A DNA stretch of 64,000 nt from Tuctoria greenei (lineage: Eukaryota > Streptophyta > Magnoliopsida > Poales > Poaceae). How positions within the stretch are numbered: position 1 is the stretch's first letter; each line of letters opens with the position of its first letter. Where the stretch lies: NCBI GenBank assembly GCA_036927565.1, contig JAYESD010000001.1:69707751-69771750 (forward strand), written 5' to 3'. A program made the translations under genes and the position numbers. This document shows positions 10,301 through 22,565 of the stretch, in pieces. The notes under the pieces were generated by a model. The model made no database searches and was not told the DNA's origin. It saw only the letters and a list, made by a program, of their open reading frames with translations.

Positions 10301-10554
10301 TATAAATTAGTGCAGTGAGTGAGTTTTCTTGTGATTGAGCTCTTGGGGTGTGTTTCTCCAACACACTCCATACACAATGATCTAATCTATTTAGCTCTTG
10401 AGCTCTTTTCCTTATAGATCCTCATTCTCGTTTCTTTTTGTGCTTACTCCATGTTTTCATTAAAACCTGCGCTCATCTCAATAATTTGGTTAGGATCTCA
10501 TTTGTTTGTCATAAATCAACTAAAACCCACAAGGGATGCCTAGATGCATTTCCA

Positions 10555-10571
10555 ATCTCCCCCTTTTTGGT
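10555..10571 (-). other. Polypurine tract of copia A
   Basis: On the minus strand AAAAAGGGGGAGAT abuts the 3' LTR. From here to about 11029 there is AT-rich, apparently non-coding sequence with a 12-base C run at 10958-10969. Confidence 0.8.
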
Positions 10572-11029
10572 GATTGATGACAACCAATTGAGATTTCATA
10601 AAATATGATAAAAATGCAGAATTTTCATAAAGTATGCACATATGTGTTAGGTATAAGTTAAGCAATGAAAACATAGGTCATATGTGCACTCTTTATGGTG
10701 GGGTGTCAAACTACGTGAGTGTGAGCAATAATCGTGATGAGAATGAAGTAATTGACATTGAAATACCAATATCAAGCATATGTCAATTTCAAATCAAAAT
10801 CACAAATTTCATAACATAAGCAAAGTCATTCCATCACACCACAAAACTAAAGATAGAGATAAGAGTATTAAGGTTTTACAACCCAAGAGAGACACAAAAA
10901 TATACTCAAATGAAGTTATGAAGCTGTCATCTCTCAACCTACAGCTAGGACAAGTGACCCCCCCCCCCCTCAATCTCTCCCCCTTTGGCATCAAGACACC
11001 AAAAAGAAGGAGAAGAGGGAGCTACTGGA

Positions 11030-12581
11030 TCATTCCTTGCTGTCAGTTCTCTCCTCATCTTCATCTCCATCTTCCGGATGGGTAGGAGGAGGAGGAGCGG
11101 ATCCACTCGAAGTGCCCCCAGTGCCAAAGTAGGCAAGCTCGAAGGGAGTCAAAGGCCCGAGCTCAGTGAAATCCGAGGCTGAATCATCAGACATAACTGG
11201 AGATCCAATAGGCTCGATCTCCAGCTTCTGGCAAATATGTTTGACATTTTCTTTGACATACTTCATATTTGCCTTCCTCGCCTTGTTCAGCTTGTGAGTG
11301 TTCACTTCGACCTTCTTGCAGGAGGCAAAGATTGTTGCTAAGTACTTCAAGATTTCACTAGGAGACCCTTTTTGGGGAGGGACCTAGTGGTGGTAGCAGT
11401 CCTCTCATCTCCTCTAGCTCTCCTCGGATCTTCTTCACTGGATGCAGGGGACGGAGCAGCTTGGACAGTGGCTTGGGGAGGCTTCTGGGGCCTCAACGGG
11501 TGTGCTCCACATCCTTCACGAACTCGATCCCTGTGACCTTCTCAATCATGAACATCAAGTAGGGGGCATAGCTATAGGATCTATTCGGCGTGCAGGAGAT
11601 GTTGACCATATCATTCTAGATATAGTCAAAGATGTCAAACTTCCTGTTCTTGCTTATCACTTTCTTCAAGGTCCTCAAGTAACCTTGGACACTTCATGCA
11701 TCCCCATCTTTTGGTGCTATTGTCTTCCTCAGCACCCTGTTGAGAACCATGAAGAAGGGCTTCATGTTCTTGGTTGAGGGGGTTTGAACTTCAGAGTAGT
11801 ATCATAGAGAAAGTCCATCTTCTCCTTTCCTATGACACCGATGTTGTGTATAGTCAACTCATTAATGCAAGTGTCTTCTAGGTGAAGGAGTCTTGCAAAA
11901 TCATCATAAGTGATAGTGTACTTCGATCCATGAGTCATCCAAGTCACCCTTTCCTCCTCATCACTGGCAAAGAAACAAGTGGCATAGAACTGAGCAATGA
12001 TCTCATCATTCCAGTTAAATCTGAAGGCAAACATCTCGTTCAGTCCATGCCTCTCCACTGCATTTATAACTTCATCAAATGCTGAACAACTCTTCCTCTC
12101 AAAGTGATTCCAGTTGATCCACTGGCTGTGGACCACCGGAGTCTTCATGGTAAGGTAAACCGAGTTGTAGAAGTCTGCATGAAAATTGCTCCAAAACCTA
12201 GCATCAATAGCCTTCTTGGAATGATTGTAGCAATCAACAAATTGAGTTTGGAACCAGTGTCGCTTCCCTGCTGTTTAACTTCTCCTCGGAGGGATCTCTG
12301 TTTCCCTGCCTCAGAGCATGCATCTTGAGAGGGCCAACTGGGCCCAAAGCAATCCCCTTTCCTTTGCCCTTCACTTGGCGAAGAGCCACCGAGCTGGAGC
12401 CAGCTGCGTCCTTGGCCTTGGACGCAGGCTTCTTGGCGAGCACCTTGCGTCGCACCTGAGGTGGAGAAGGTGCAGGCTCGGAGGGACGCTCCTGCCTCTT
12501 TTGAGCGCGAGACTCTAAAGCTCGCAGCAATAAGTCTTGTTCCATCTCATCTTCAAAGTTGGAGATGTTCTCGTTCGACAT
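11030..12581 (-). pseudogene. Env-like accessory frame of SIRE-type element
   Basis: The start is at the ATG at 12581 (MSNENISNFEDE). The N-terminal part is basic and rich in K, P and A with runs such as KGKGKG. After a frameshift near 12240, the piece at 11762-12148 has motifs FNWNDEIIAQFYAT, WMTHGSKYTITYDDFARLL and CINELTIHNIG, typical of the 'putative plant transposon protein' family (Transposase_32 type). A third piece (11030-11350) is a charged helical tail with a proline run. Multiple stops separate the pieces (11351-11761). Grass SIRE elements carry such a frame between pol and the 3' LTR. It is often called env-like, but its function is unknown and no signal peptide or membrane helix is evident here. 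Confidence 0.65.
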
Positions 12582-13488
12582 TGTCCTGAGAAAGCATTGC
12601 ACAATGTATGGATAAGAATTGATGGCAAGGAGGTGCATTGAGGAATGAGAAATTAGGGTTGAGTTCAGTAAAAATTGGACTTGTCCAGTGTACAGGTACA
12701 GACTAGCCTGGGGGACCGGACTTGTCCGTATATGGACGGGACTAGTCCGGTATTCATCACCTCAAACCCTAGCTAGACGACAAATGGTGATTCCCAATGC
12801 AAAACTAGTTCCAGATAAATGTAATACAACAAAGAGGCATGTATTGACGGAGAGGAACTAGGTTATTTAGTCAACAATGAAGAAAATCATGATTTCTAGG
12901 GTTTGGAAGGAAATTTACCGAAGATCCTTCATTCTTGGAGATGGAGGGGTTGAAGGTGTGGACAAGTCTGTGGTCTTCAATCCCTATGCAATGGAGACCG
13001 TTTTCCACCCAAACTTGGAGGGATTCGATGGAGAACGAAGGAAATTGCCTTGGGGTCACTCGAGCGAGGAGAGAGAGCATGGGGCAAGCTGTGAGGATGA
13101 AGAAGATTGGGTCTTGGCAGTGGCTAGGGTTATGAAGTCGAAAAATCGGTCTAGTCCGTGGTTGGCCGGACTAGTTCGGACTACCAGACACTCTGCGGAC
13201 TAGTCTGTAGTGTGCAGACTAGTCCGGATAACCACAGACTAGTCTGTGGTCACCAGAACAAATTAAATTAGCCCATTCATATATATATTCGAAGGTTCTT
13301 ATAAATAAAAGGGGGCCAAAACAATCAAGTAATCTTGATGAATATGATTAGTAAGCATACAACAATCAAGCAACGACCATAATTCATCAAGATCAAGTAG
13401 TTGAAATAGTTTTTGGAGAAAATTGAGAAAGATGATTTTCGCAACTCAAATAATATATTTTGAGGAGTCCATACAGGTATGCAAGTTT
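12582..13488. other. Spacer between RNase H and env-like frame, with palindrome motifs
   Basis: No credible coding frame. GGACTTGTCCG or CGGACTAGTCC-type motifs recur at about 12675-12755 and 13145-13250, so the LTR motif is also scattered in the internal region. The sequence is otherwise unremarkable. Confidence 0.6.
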
Positions 13489-15287
13489 TCATGCCATATT
13501 CCGAGCATCAAGGATATTGAGTTCATTTCGAAGCTCACAAAAACGTTTTTCATCAAGTGGCTTGGTAAATATATCCGCTAGTTGTTTTTCGGTGTTGACA
13601 TGGGAAATAGCTATGTCTCCTTTCATTGAGTGGTCTCGCAAAAAGTGGTGCCGGATGTCTATATGTTTGGTCCTAGAGTGCTCAACAAGGTTACGGGCAA
13701 TCTTAATAGCACTCTCATTATCACAAAGGAGTGGAATACGGCTCATATTGTAACCGTAATCCCTTAGAGTTTTCGCATCCAAAGGAGTTGTGCACAACAA
13801 CTCCAGGCTGCAACATACTCCGCTTTGGCCGTGGTTAAGGAAATGGATTTTTGTTTCTTGGAGGACCAAGAAACTAGGGATCTACCTAGAGATTGGCATG
13901 TAACGAAGGTACATTTTCTATCTACTTTGCATCCGACATAATCTGCATTGGATTATCCATTGAGATTGAACTTTGAACCTTTAGGATACCAAAGGCCTAG
14001 GTTGGATGTATGAACTAGATACCGCAAGATTCTTTTTACGGCTGTCAAATGACACTCTTTTGGGTTGGCTTGAAACCTTGCACAGAAACATACACTCAAC
14101 ATAATGTCTGGCCTAGATGCACATAAGTAAAGTAGTGATCCAATCATGGAGCGATATACTTTTTGATCGACGCTTGGTCTATCTTCATTGAGATCCAAGT
14201 GTCCATTTGTTGCCATAGGAGTCTTTATAGGCTTCGCCTTGTCCATTTCAAACTTCTTGAGTATGTCTTGAGTATACTTAGTTTGGCTTATGAACGTCCC
14301 TTCCTTTTGTTGCCTCACTTGGAATCCCAAGAAGTATTTCAGCTCTCCCATCATAGACATTTCAAACCTATCTGTCATAATCTTACTAAATTCTTCACAA
14401 AAGGATTTGTTAGCTGAACCAAAGATAATGTCATAAACATAAATGTTGCAAACAAAGAGATCACTATCAAAATGCTTCGTGAATAATTTATAATCAGATT
14501 TGCCAATTTTAAAACCATTTTGAATTAAGAAATCTCTAAGACACTCATACCAAGCTTTAGGAGCTTGTTTGACGCCATAGAGAGCCTTACGCAATTTAAA
14601 GACGTGGTCGTGGAACTCTTCATCTTCAAATCTGGGGGGTTGCTCCACATACACCCCCTCCTTTATTGGTCCATTGAGGAAGGCACTTTTCACATCCATT
14701 TGATAGAGCTTGAAATCATGGTGAGTAGCATATGGAAGTAATATGCTAATAGATTCAATCCTAGCTATGAGAGCAAAGGTTTCATCGAAATCCAAACCTT
14801 CGACTTATAAATATCCTTTGCCCACAAGTCGCGCCTTGTTCCTTGTCACCACCCCATGTTCGTCTTGTTTGTTGTGGAAGACCCATTTGGTGCCAATGAC
14901 GTTGAATTTGGGTCTTTAAACGAGTTCCCACACTTCGTTCCGTTTGAAGTTGTTAAGTTCTTCTTGCATCGCCACCACCTAATCTGGATCCTTCAACGCA
15001 TCCTGAATCCCGTGCAGTTCCAAAAAGGGTACAAAAGAGTAATGTTAACAAAAATTAGCGATTCGGGATCTAGTAGTTACTCCCTTTTGGATGTCCCCGA
15101 TTATGTTGTCGACGGGGTGATCTCTTTGGACGCATTGGTGCACTCTTGGGTGTGGCACTTGTGGTCTTGAGTCTTTATGATCATCTTCTACTCCCCCTAT
15201 ATGGTTGCCCTTATTGACTTGTTGATCATCTTCATCTTCTTGATGTTGATCTTGTGTGGAAGCTCCTCCTTGATCGTTTACCTCCAC
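13489..15287 (-). pseudogene. Reverse transcriptase and RNase H of copia A
   Basis: In the minus direction: a hinge with DHPVDNIIGDIQKG (about 15100); the RT start, broken by a stop near 14805; RT 13953-14795 with DFDETFALIARIES, LYQMDVKSAFLNG and GELKYFLGFQV; then RNase H 13489-13869 with LCDNESAIKIARN, SRTKHIDIRHHF and QLADIFTKPLD. The catalytic motif normally written YVDDIIFG reads YVYDIIFG, so the first aspartate is lost and the polymerase would be dead. A frame break separates RT from RNase H near 13953. In intact relatives this is the central enzyme for copying element RNA into DNA. Confidence 0.85.
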
Positions 15288-15777
15288 TTGTGGTTCATCT
15301 TCTCCATTTGCATTTGGAGATGGCGCTTGTGGTCAAATATCACCCAACACCATTCTTCTAAATGCTTGACATGGAGCTTATTCTCTATCTAGCACACATG
15401 GATCAACTTGCTCTTCTTGAGAGCCGTTAGTTTCATCGAACACTACGTCACGCGCTACTTCAACAAGTCCGGAGGTCTCGTTGAAGAACGATAGGCGTAA
15501 TAGTTCGAATCATAACCAAGCAAGAAACATTCATCGGACTTCGAGGTGAACTTTGAAGTCCTTGACTTCTTTTACAAAATATAGCACTTAGAACGAAAAA
15601 TCAAAAATAGGAAATATTTGGTTTGTTACCCGTGAGTAGCTCATATGATGTCTTCTTGAGTAGTCTATGAAGGTAGAGTCGCTTTATGGAGTGGCAAGCG
15701 GTGTTAATCGCTTCCGCTCAAAACTGATCCGAGGTCTTGTATTCATCGAGCATTGTTCTCACCATCTCTATGAGGGT

Positions 15778-16130
15778 TCAGTTCTTCCTTTCGGCAACTC
15801 CGTTTTGTTGAGGGGAATAAGGTGCTAAAAACTCATGCTTTATCCCTTCTTCGTCTAGGTACTCCTCAACTTGAGTGTTCTTGAACTCCGTGCTGGTGTC
15901 ACTTTGTATGTTCTTGATCCTCAATGAGAACTCATTTTGGGCACGCTTGAGAAATTTCTTGAGGGTTCTTTGAGTTTCGGTACCGAGCACCCTTCCTTGA
16001 CTATTGTCTCCAAAATAGATGCCCTCGCTTGGATCCTCATTCTCTTTGTACTCAATGAACATCATTCTTTATCTAGTCATATGGTTGGTGCATCCACTGT
16101 CTAGCACCCATTTCGATCCACTAGAGGAAT
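15778..16130 (-). pseudogene. Protease-integrase remnant with internal deletion
   Basis: Upstream, in minus orientation, is the protease active site WVLDSGCTNHMT (about 16115-16085) followed by a stop and FGDNSQGRVLG. The reading then jumps straight to the distal integrase core TLKKFLKRAQNEF, QSDTSTEFKN and SPQQNGVAERKN. The pre-integrase zinc domain and the first catalytic Asp are absent, so a deletion of several hundred bp fused the two. The second integrase motif is also degraded (SDT where relatives have SDN). Region 15288-15777 between this and RT holds only degenerate pol sequence. Confidence 0.8.
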
Positions 16131-16330
16131 AGGCCTACAAAATCAAATCATGCCTTGTTTTTAGGTACCCAAGCTTGCTTGGGTCCTTTGACGTTAGTTA
16201 CAAGAGATTTGGGCATCCACACATGAGACTTGGTGTTCCCATGGCGTGGCCCAACATAATGAGCATAAACTTTACCAAAACTTTTCATAAGAACATATGA
16301 TGCATCGAATGTTCTAAACAATAGTTGTTG

Positions 16331-17686
16331 TTATTCATGAACAGAACTAGTCCAGGAAACCGGACTTGTCCGGAGGACCGGACTTGTCCATATAAGGACC
16401 AGACTAGTCCGATTTTCATATGTGTGAACTATCTTGGATTTATTAGTATCATTAGTCTTTCTAGCTTGAGAGGAGTTTCCCCTCACAAAGGAAATGCGCT
16501 CCTTATTATTCTTATGGTTTCTAGCATTTTGCTTTTTACCATAGGAATACCCAATGCCATATTTGACGTTAGGAGGTCTTGTGGCCAAGTATGCACTGCG
16601 TGCATATTTGACCTTCTCCTTGTTAAATATGCCGCTTTGGGAAGGATGCTTGTCATTGGTAGAGGTTGACTTGTCTTTCAAGCTAGTGTTAGTTTTAACG
16701 GGTTGAGAGGGCGAGCTTGAAGAGGATGAAGGGTCACCTTGTTTGAGTGACTCAACTTGCACTTCAAGGATCTTGTTAACTTTGGTTAAGTTAACAAGTT
16801 CTTCCTTGATGATTGCATATGAGTCGTTTAACTTCAAAGAAGCTTCCTTGCTTGAAGCTAACTCAAGTTCAAGTGATTTGCTTCGCTCCTTTTCAAGTTC
16901 AAGGAGCTCATTGATATTGAGATACTCCTCCTTTTGGAGGATGATCATATCTTCTTGACGATCAATCAGCCCCTCCCTATCAACAAGCTTATCCATCGAG
17001 AATTTCATTTTGGCAGCAGTTTTCTTGTCTAAGCCAGCTAGCATGTTCTCATCATCACAATAGTTGTCACTATCACTATCAAAAGAACGCGAAGAGGTAG
17101 GTTTTGTTGTTACCTTTCGTTTACCTTCCTTCGCCATGAGGCAAGTGTCATTGCCCTTCCATGCGCCAAGATTTGGGAAGAGGGTGGACTTCTTAGTTGT
17201 CTTCTCGATTGCTATACAAGCCATCTCCTCTTCCTCTTCGGATGAGGACTCATCATTTGAGTCCCACTCCTTTCACAGGTGCACTTGTCTAGCTTGCTTC
17301 TTCTTCTTGAATAATTTCTTGGGTTGAGGCTTTGCTTCCTTGGTCTTCTTCTTGTTTTCTTCATACGGGCAATCAACTATAGAGTGGTTATATTCACCAC
17401 AGTTATAGCATGCCCGCCTCAGCTTTGGTCTTGGTTTTCCTTTATGTTTTCCCTCACTTTATTTGCCACCTTGTCTTCTCTTCATCATTCTCTTGAATCT
17501 CTTCATGAAGAGGATCACGTCCTCTTCATCAATTTCGCTGCTCTCTTCATCGTTGTCCTCTTCTTGTTCAGCTTCTCGAGCTTCTTTTGTCAAGGGCTTG
17601 CATATGGACTTCAAGGCGACCCCTTTCTTCTTTGCCGAGGTGAGGTCGGAAATCTCCTTGACATGTTTAGCTTGCTTTTCCATCAT
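16331..17686 (-). pseudogene. Gag C-terminal region: knuckle and coiled-coil spacer
   Basis: The minus strand gives an acidic, lysine-rich stretch (EEDNDEESSEIDEEDV), a CCHC knuckle CYNCGEYNHSIVDC at about 17410-17367, then a long spacer (16331-17224) with heptad-like segments (LLELEKERSKSLELELASS). Stops lie near 17457 and 17272. The last codons translate the motif array at 16340-16415 (TSLVLIWTSPVL), so the palindromic motif has spread into coding sequence. Confidence 0.75.
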
Positions 17687-17713
17687 TTCAATGTTGATGA
17701 TCTTTCCAAGCAG

Positions 17714-18538
17714 TTAATCAGGGGTCATTCTCTTGTACGCGGGACTCTCTCTAATCATTGAGCATAGGGTAACATTGCAAGGCATGAAAGCTCTAAGGAT
17801 AAGCTTCACAACCTCGTGATCATTCCACTTCTTACTCCCGTATGCTCGAACCTTGTTGATGAGGGTCTTTAACCGGTTGTACATGTCCTGTGGCGACTCA
17901 TCTTCTTCTATGCCGAATCTTCCCAATTTGCCTTCAATCATTTCAATCTTAGCCTCTCGCACATGACGATCACCTTCATGTGCAGTTTGAAATGTGTCCC
18001 AGATTTCCTTTGCAATCTCGAGTCCATCCACCTTGGTGAACTCGTCCTGACTTAGTGAAGATGTGATGACTACTGCAGCTTGAGCATTTCGATGAATTGC
18101 TTGCTCTTGGCTTGGTGTAAGCTCTTTATCATCGTGCGAGATATTTATTCCTGTACACACAATATGCCACAAGATGGGATTGAGTGAGATTAAGTGCATT
18201 TTCATGTTTTGCCTCCACATTGAGTAATCATTCCCGTCAAAGTGTGGGGATTTTCCTAAAGGAATAGACAGATAATGGCTATTGTTAGAATTTAAGCGAT
18301 CGTGGTTGAAAGGATATCGGGAGCAGTCGGTGTGACTACTCCCCTTCTTCTTGTCCTCGATCTTCACTTTCCCTTTGGAGAGGGCTTTCTTCCTTAGGAG
18401 CGCCTTGAGTTCAAGTGTCTCCTCATCGTCATCCTCGAAGTCCTGAATGGCATCGAGGAGCTTCTCTAGTTTTTGAGATTTTTCATCTTCAACCTTCTCT
18501 TGGTTGAGACTCTTGTGCACATACTTCATGTCCGACAT
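17714..18538 (-). pseudogene. Gag N-terminal domain, copia A
   Basis: I chose the ATG at 18538 (MSDMKYVHKSLNQ); an upstream TTG at 18553 is in frame but not a normal start. An acidic leader is followed by a UBN2-type gag core with LGKSPHFDGNDYSMWRQNM, AKEIWDTFQTAHEGD and PQDMYNRLKTLINKVR. The frame ends at a TAA (17714) where relatives continue; this is one C-to-T change from CAA. The product would form the particle shell. The primer site lies only 39 bp upstream. Confidence 0.85.
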
Positions 18539-18576
18539 GTTCTCTTCGAGCAATTAGTCTCTTGCGAATAGTCGGA

Positions 18577-18587
18577 CTCTAATACCA
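18577..18587 (-). other. Primer-binding site, tRNA-Met
   Basis: The minus strand reads TGGTATTAGAG, two bases from the 5' LTR. It matches the initiator tRNA-Met primer site with one substitution from TGGTATCAGAG. Confidence 0.85.
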
Positions 18588-18589
18588 AT

Positions 18590-20132
18590 TGAATGTGGCC
18601 TAGAGGGGAGGGGTGAATAGGCCTTTTTGAATTTTAGTCGAAACCTGCAACACTTAGCAACTTGATCAAATACCAGGAAATCGGGTTAGTCCGGTAGAGT
18701 GCGGACTAGTCCCGTGCGTGCGGACTAGATCGATCAAGTTTGATCAATTATCTCGACCCTAGACTCTATGCAGCGGAAATATACTTATAATTAGAGTGTA
18801 ATAATTCTATGAAACTAGATGTTGCACAAGTTAACCTTATATTCAATGTTTTAATGTATGAACAAAATCAAGTAAAACCCTAGATATCAACAAAAGTAAG
18901 AACAAAATGCACAAAGTGAAGATACAAGATTTTTATCCCGTGGTTCGGTTCCCACAAAGGCAACCTACTTCCACTGAAAGGACTGGGTCTTCACCAACCC
19001 TAACCTCGTCGAATCGCCACGAAGTCCAATTCTCTTCCTCTATCACAAGGGTAAATCACCAAGTTCAAGGGGCCTTCTCACAAGTTGAGGGCTCCCGAAG
19101 ATTACAAAGCAAACACCACCAAGAACACACTCTTAAGATCAACAATGAAACAACAAGATTGTGTTAGAGATCAAACCCAAGAGCTCAAACGTGTGGAATC
19201 ATGTCTCTCCTTTGATCCAAAGTGAATCCTCAAGGATTTGATCTTTCTTGCGTTGGATTGCGTGGAGAGATGTGTTTTCTAAGCTCTTGGAGGGTGTGAC
19301 GGCGCAAGGAATCGAGTAAGATGAAAGAAGGGCCGTGCACATCTATTTATATGGTGTTTCCAAAAGTTACCATTACGGTTTCGAGGGTCCGGACTAGTCC
19401 GTGGTGGAGTCCGGACTAGTCCAGTGTGCGGCGTGGAGGAAACCCTATGTTCAGAGGAAGATCGGACTTGTCTGACTTAAAGCGGACTAGTCCGATTTAG
19501 GCTCTGGAAAAGTTCGGACTAGTCCGATTATTTTTGGACAAGTACGGTTGTGGTGATCTCCTTAGTGAATTGGTACAAGTACGCATTTAGAGGACTTGTC
19601 CGATTTTAGTCAGAGAGGTTATCGGACTAGTCCGTGGTGATTTCAGACTGGTCCGATTTCGTGCAAATCTGTGAAGTGTATAGGACTAGTCCGCACTGGG
19701 GAGGACTAGTACGATTTTAGTCAGAAATATATCGAACTAGTCCGTGGTGATATTGGACTAGTCCGGTCTGTGTAGACTCGGACTGTGTAGACAAGTCCGC
19801 ACTGGGAGGACTTGTCCGATTTTGAACAGAGGAGTTATCAGACTAGTCCGAATATTATCAGACTAGTCCGGACCTATATAAATTAGTGCACTGAGTGAGT
19901 TTTCTTGTTATTGAGATCTTGGGGTGTGTTTCTCCAACACACTCCATACACAACGATCTAATCTATTTAGCTCTTAAGCTCTTTTCCTTATAGATCCTCA
20001 TTCTCATTTTTTTTTTTGTGCTTACTTCATGTTTTCATTAAAACCTGCGCTCGTCTCAACAATTTGGTTAGGATCTCATTTGTTTGTCATAAATCAACCA
20101 AAACCCACAAGGGATGCCTAGATGCACTTTCA
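18590..20132 (-). repeat. 5' LTR of copia A
   Basis: 1,543 bp, TGAATG...TTTCA in plus orientation, followed by GTCTC. It contains the second palindrome array (about 19385-19880) and a minus-strand TATA box TATAAATAGA at 19342-19351. Confidence 0.93.
19342..19351 (-). promoter_or_regulatory. LTR TATA box of copia A
   Basis: The minus strand reads CATATAAATAGATG just downstream of the palindrome array, so the array sits in the upstream (U3) promoter position. Confidence 0.65.
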
Positions 20133-22355
20133 GTCTCGACGATGTACGTTTTCAAATCGTCTAAGTCTTCACGTGCTATCACCTTTTGTGATGCTGCATT
20201 GGAGAAGTAACACAAACGTGTGATGACAACTTTTATATGCTTAGGTTTGATGAACCTTATTGCAATGGCAAGGAGCACCATCATCATCGTGTGACAGTAG
20301 TGAGAATTATAGCCGAATAAAGACAAGCCTTTCATCGAGACTAGTTTGCGTATATTGGATGAGAAACTCGTGGTCACTCTACTCCCACACGAGCATTCGC
20401 AAATTGCCTTTTCTTGTAGTGTTAAGTTGTAGCTGGTTGGGGGAAAGTAATGGTCCCTGTTCGCCTTTTCTACCGGGTGAAGCTCTGGTCTCATATCAAG
20501 ATTTACTAGGTCCATACGTGATTTTAATCCATCCTATGTTTTCATCGGCATGTCCAGCAAGGTCCCAATGATGCCGCCAAATACATTATTTGTAATGTGC
20601 ATCAAATCAAAACTATGGCAAAATCCCAGGTTCTTCCAATACGGAAGATACTTGAAAAAAATTGATTGTTTCTTGAAAGTCATGTTAGTTGTATAACCCA
20701 AAGATGTAATTTTCTTTCTCTTTGTTCCTTTACATTTTTTGCACTTACCAAAATCAATATGAATGTTTTTGACCATTTCGACCACGAGTTTTCCAACATA
20801 AGGTTTTAGTGCAGTATCTTTTCGATTTTGTTATCAAATTGCTCTTTCATTTTCCTATACTTGTGTGTATCTATCAAGAACCGCTGATGTCTCATGTACA
20901 CCGTCTTTATAATGAAGTGAGGTATAGAAATCCAGTTCCATCGACACACGTTACACAACTTTTCTTCCCTTTCATTCATTCCGATAATGTAAGCAGTCCA
21001 AGATAATGATGCACAGTCACGAATATCATTGCTCTTAGCATGAAATACTCCCGCTTGTACTCATCCCATGTACGTACCCCTTCATTCCACAATTTCTCCA
21101 TATCTTACATTAAAGGTTCCAAGAACATATCAATTTCGATGTCGGGTTGTTACGGACCTTGGATAAGAACAGGTAACAAAATATATTTTCTTTTGTGACA
21201 CAAGCACATTGGTAGGTTGTACATCATTAAGACCACGGGCCATGTGTTGTGTATGCTCCTTTTTTCACCAAACGGATTCATTCCGTCTGTACCCAAGGCA
21301 AACCTTACATTTCTGATTTTCTTTACAAATTCTAGATACTGAATATCAAATTTTTTCCACAGGGTTATATCACCATGGTGTCGAATATGTTTTTCATTCT
21401 CCCTATGCAGCTCAGAATGTCAACGCATAAGTTCAGCCTCCCTAGGGTTTGAGAACAAACGCTTCAAGCGATTAATTACCGGAAGGTACCACATCACCAA
21501 GGCCATAATTTTTCTCTCGTTCTTATCGCGTGCATCGTCAAAAGTATCGTCATCATCAGCTTCAGGGACAATAATAAACTTCTTATTCTTCTCGGTCTTA
21601 TTCATGTTGGTAACATACTGGTGATTGTAGTCCTTCTTGTATCTACTAACACCACAGATGGGGCATCTAGTTGCGAGCTCATGCTCTTTGCGATACAGAA
21701 TACAATGGTTCACACAAGCGTGTATTTTTGTGCCAGCGGGCAAAGAAGTTTCTTCGCTTCATAAGTTCTTCTGGATAGTTTATTGGGATTTAGGAGAATT
21801 TCTGCCAAAAGATTCACAAGATCTGAGAAACTACAATTGGACGATCTATGTGTGGCTTTCAAATTTAGTAGTTCTAGGACTGCATGCAATACAGTAAACT
21901 CTTTATCACAACCCTTTGATTCATCATATAAAAGCTCCGTCGCCACATTTTGCAATGTCACCATTTTACTTAAACCTTTACTTGATCCCATAGAAATGAA
22001 TACATATGGTTCAATGTGATGCAACATCTCCTCACAATCGAAACCATCATCATCATCATCACCATCTTGATTGTCACTACCATCATCGATATGAACATTA
22101 TTGTTATCTGAACCTCTCTCATTATTGTATCTAACTCACCATGCTCTGTCCATATTGTGTAGTTTTCTTTGAAACCTCTTTTCACCAAATGAGATTTGAT
22201 TACTATAATATCTATTCAAGCCATCTTATTTTCGCAATCGATACAGGGACATAGTATGTCATCTATCTTTTGCATCTTCGCATTCTCGTGGATGCTTCAA
22301 TAAAATTTATAAGATTTTGAATGTACATAGGATCATGTCTTGGCATGTTATACAT
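20133..22355 (-). pseudogene. CACTA TNP2-type transposase, main body
   Basis: The start is at the ATG at 22355 (MYNMPRHDPMYIQNL), beginning a Transpos_assoc-like domain with a CPCIDC cysteine cluster after a frameshift. An acidic linker follows (about 22130-22030), then SDLVNLLAEILL and SRRTYEAKKLLCPL (21710-22027), IHACVNHCILYRKEHE with CPICGVSRYK, the core around RNVRFALGTDGMNPFG (about 21290), DEYKREYFMLRAMIF, then DLMHITNNVFGGIIGTLL (20534-20785) and YNLTLQEKAICE (20087-20515). These motifs occur in TNP2 order. At least four frameshifts or stops inactivate it. It continues in frame at 8985. The normal protein binds CACTA termini and performs cut-and-paste transposition. Confidence 0.85.
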
Positions 22356-22565
22356 CTACGCTCGGCAGCCCATCTTCAATAAAAAATGTGAAAAAATGGA
22401 TAAAATAAGGGATGTGCTTTAAAATGATTAGGTCGATATAAATACACATCAATTACATTAATAAAGTCTTTAATAGTATGTTTAATAACTGAATTTATAA
22501 TGCAAGAAGATAAAGTATTCTGATGTTGAAATTTTTACAGAGAGTTCTCAAGATCGTAATAGAAG

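Larger units (their letters stand above)
8986..10554 (-). repeat. 3' LTR of copia A
   Basis: 1,569 bp. In plus orientation it starts TGAATGTGGCCTAGA and ends GCATTTCCA. A TATA box copy (TATAAATAGA, minus) is at 9765-9774. The right LTR ends GCACTTTCA, so this copy has mutated at its terminus. It contains a 21-base G run (9002-9022) that the partner LTR lacks, and about 18 copies of the CGGACTAGTCCG-like motif. Confidence 0.92.
8986..20132 (-). mobile_element. SIRE-type Ty1/copia retrotransposon A
   Basis: An 11.1-kb element on the minus strand with LTRs 8986-10554 and 18590-20132, a tRNA-Met primer site and a polypurine tract. A perfect 5-bp target duplication GTCTC flanks it (8981-8985 and 20133-20137). 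Gene order in the minus direction is gag, knuckle and coiled-coil spacer, protease and integrase remnant, RT, RNase H, then an env-like frame before the 3' LTR. That late frame is the hallmark of the SIRE/Maximus lineage. The coding parts are decayed and one large deletion removed most of integrase. The LTRs differ by roughly 7% over their first 240 bp, so it is clearly older than the CRM-type element. Confidence 0.92.
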
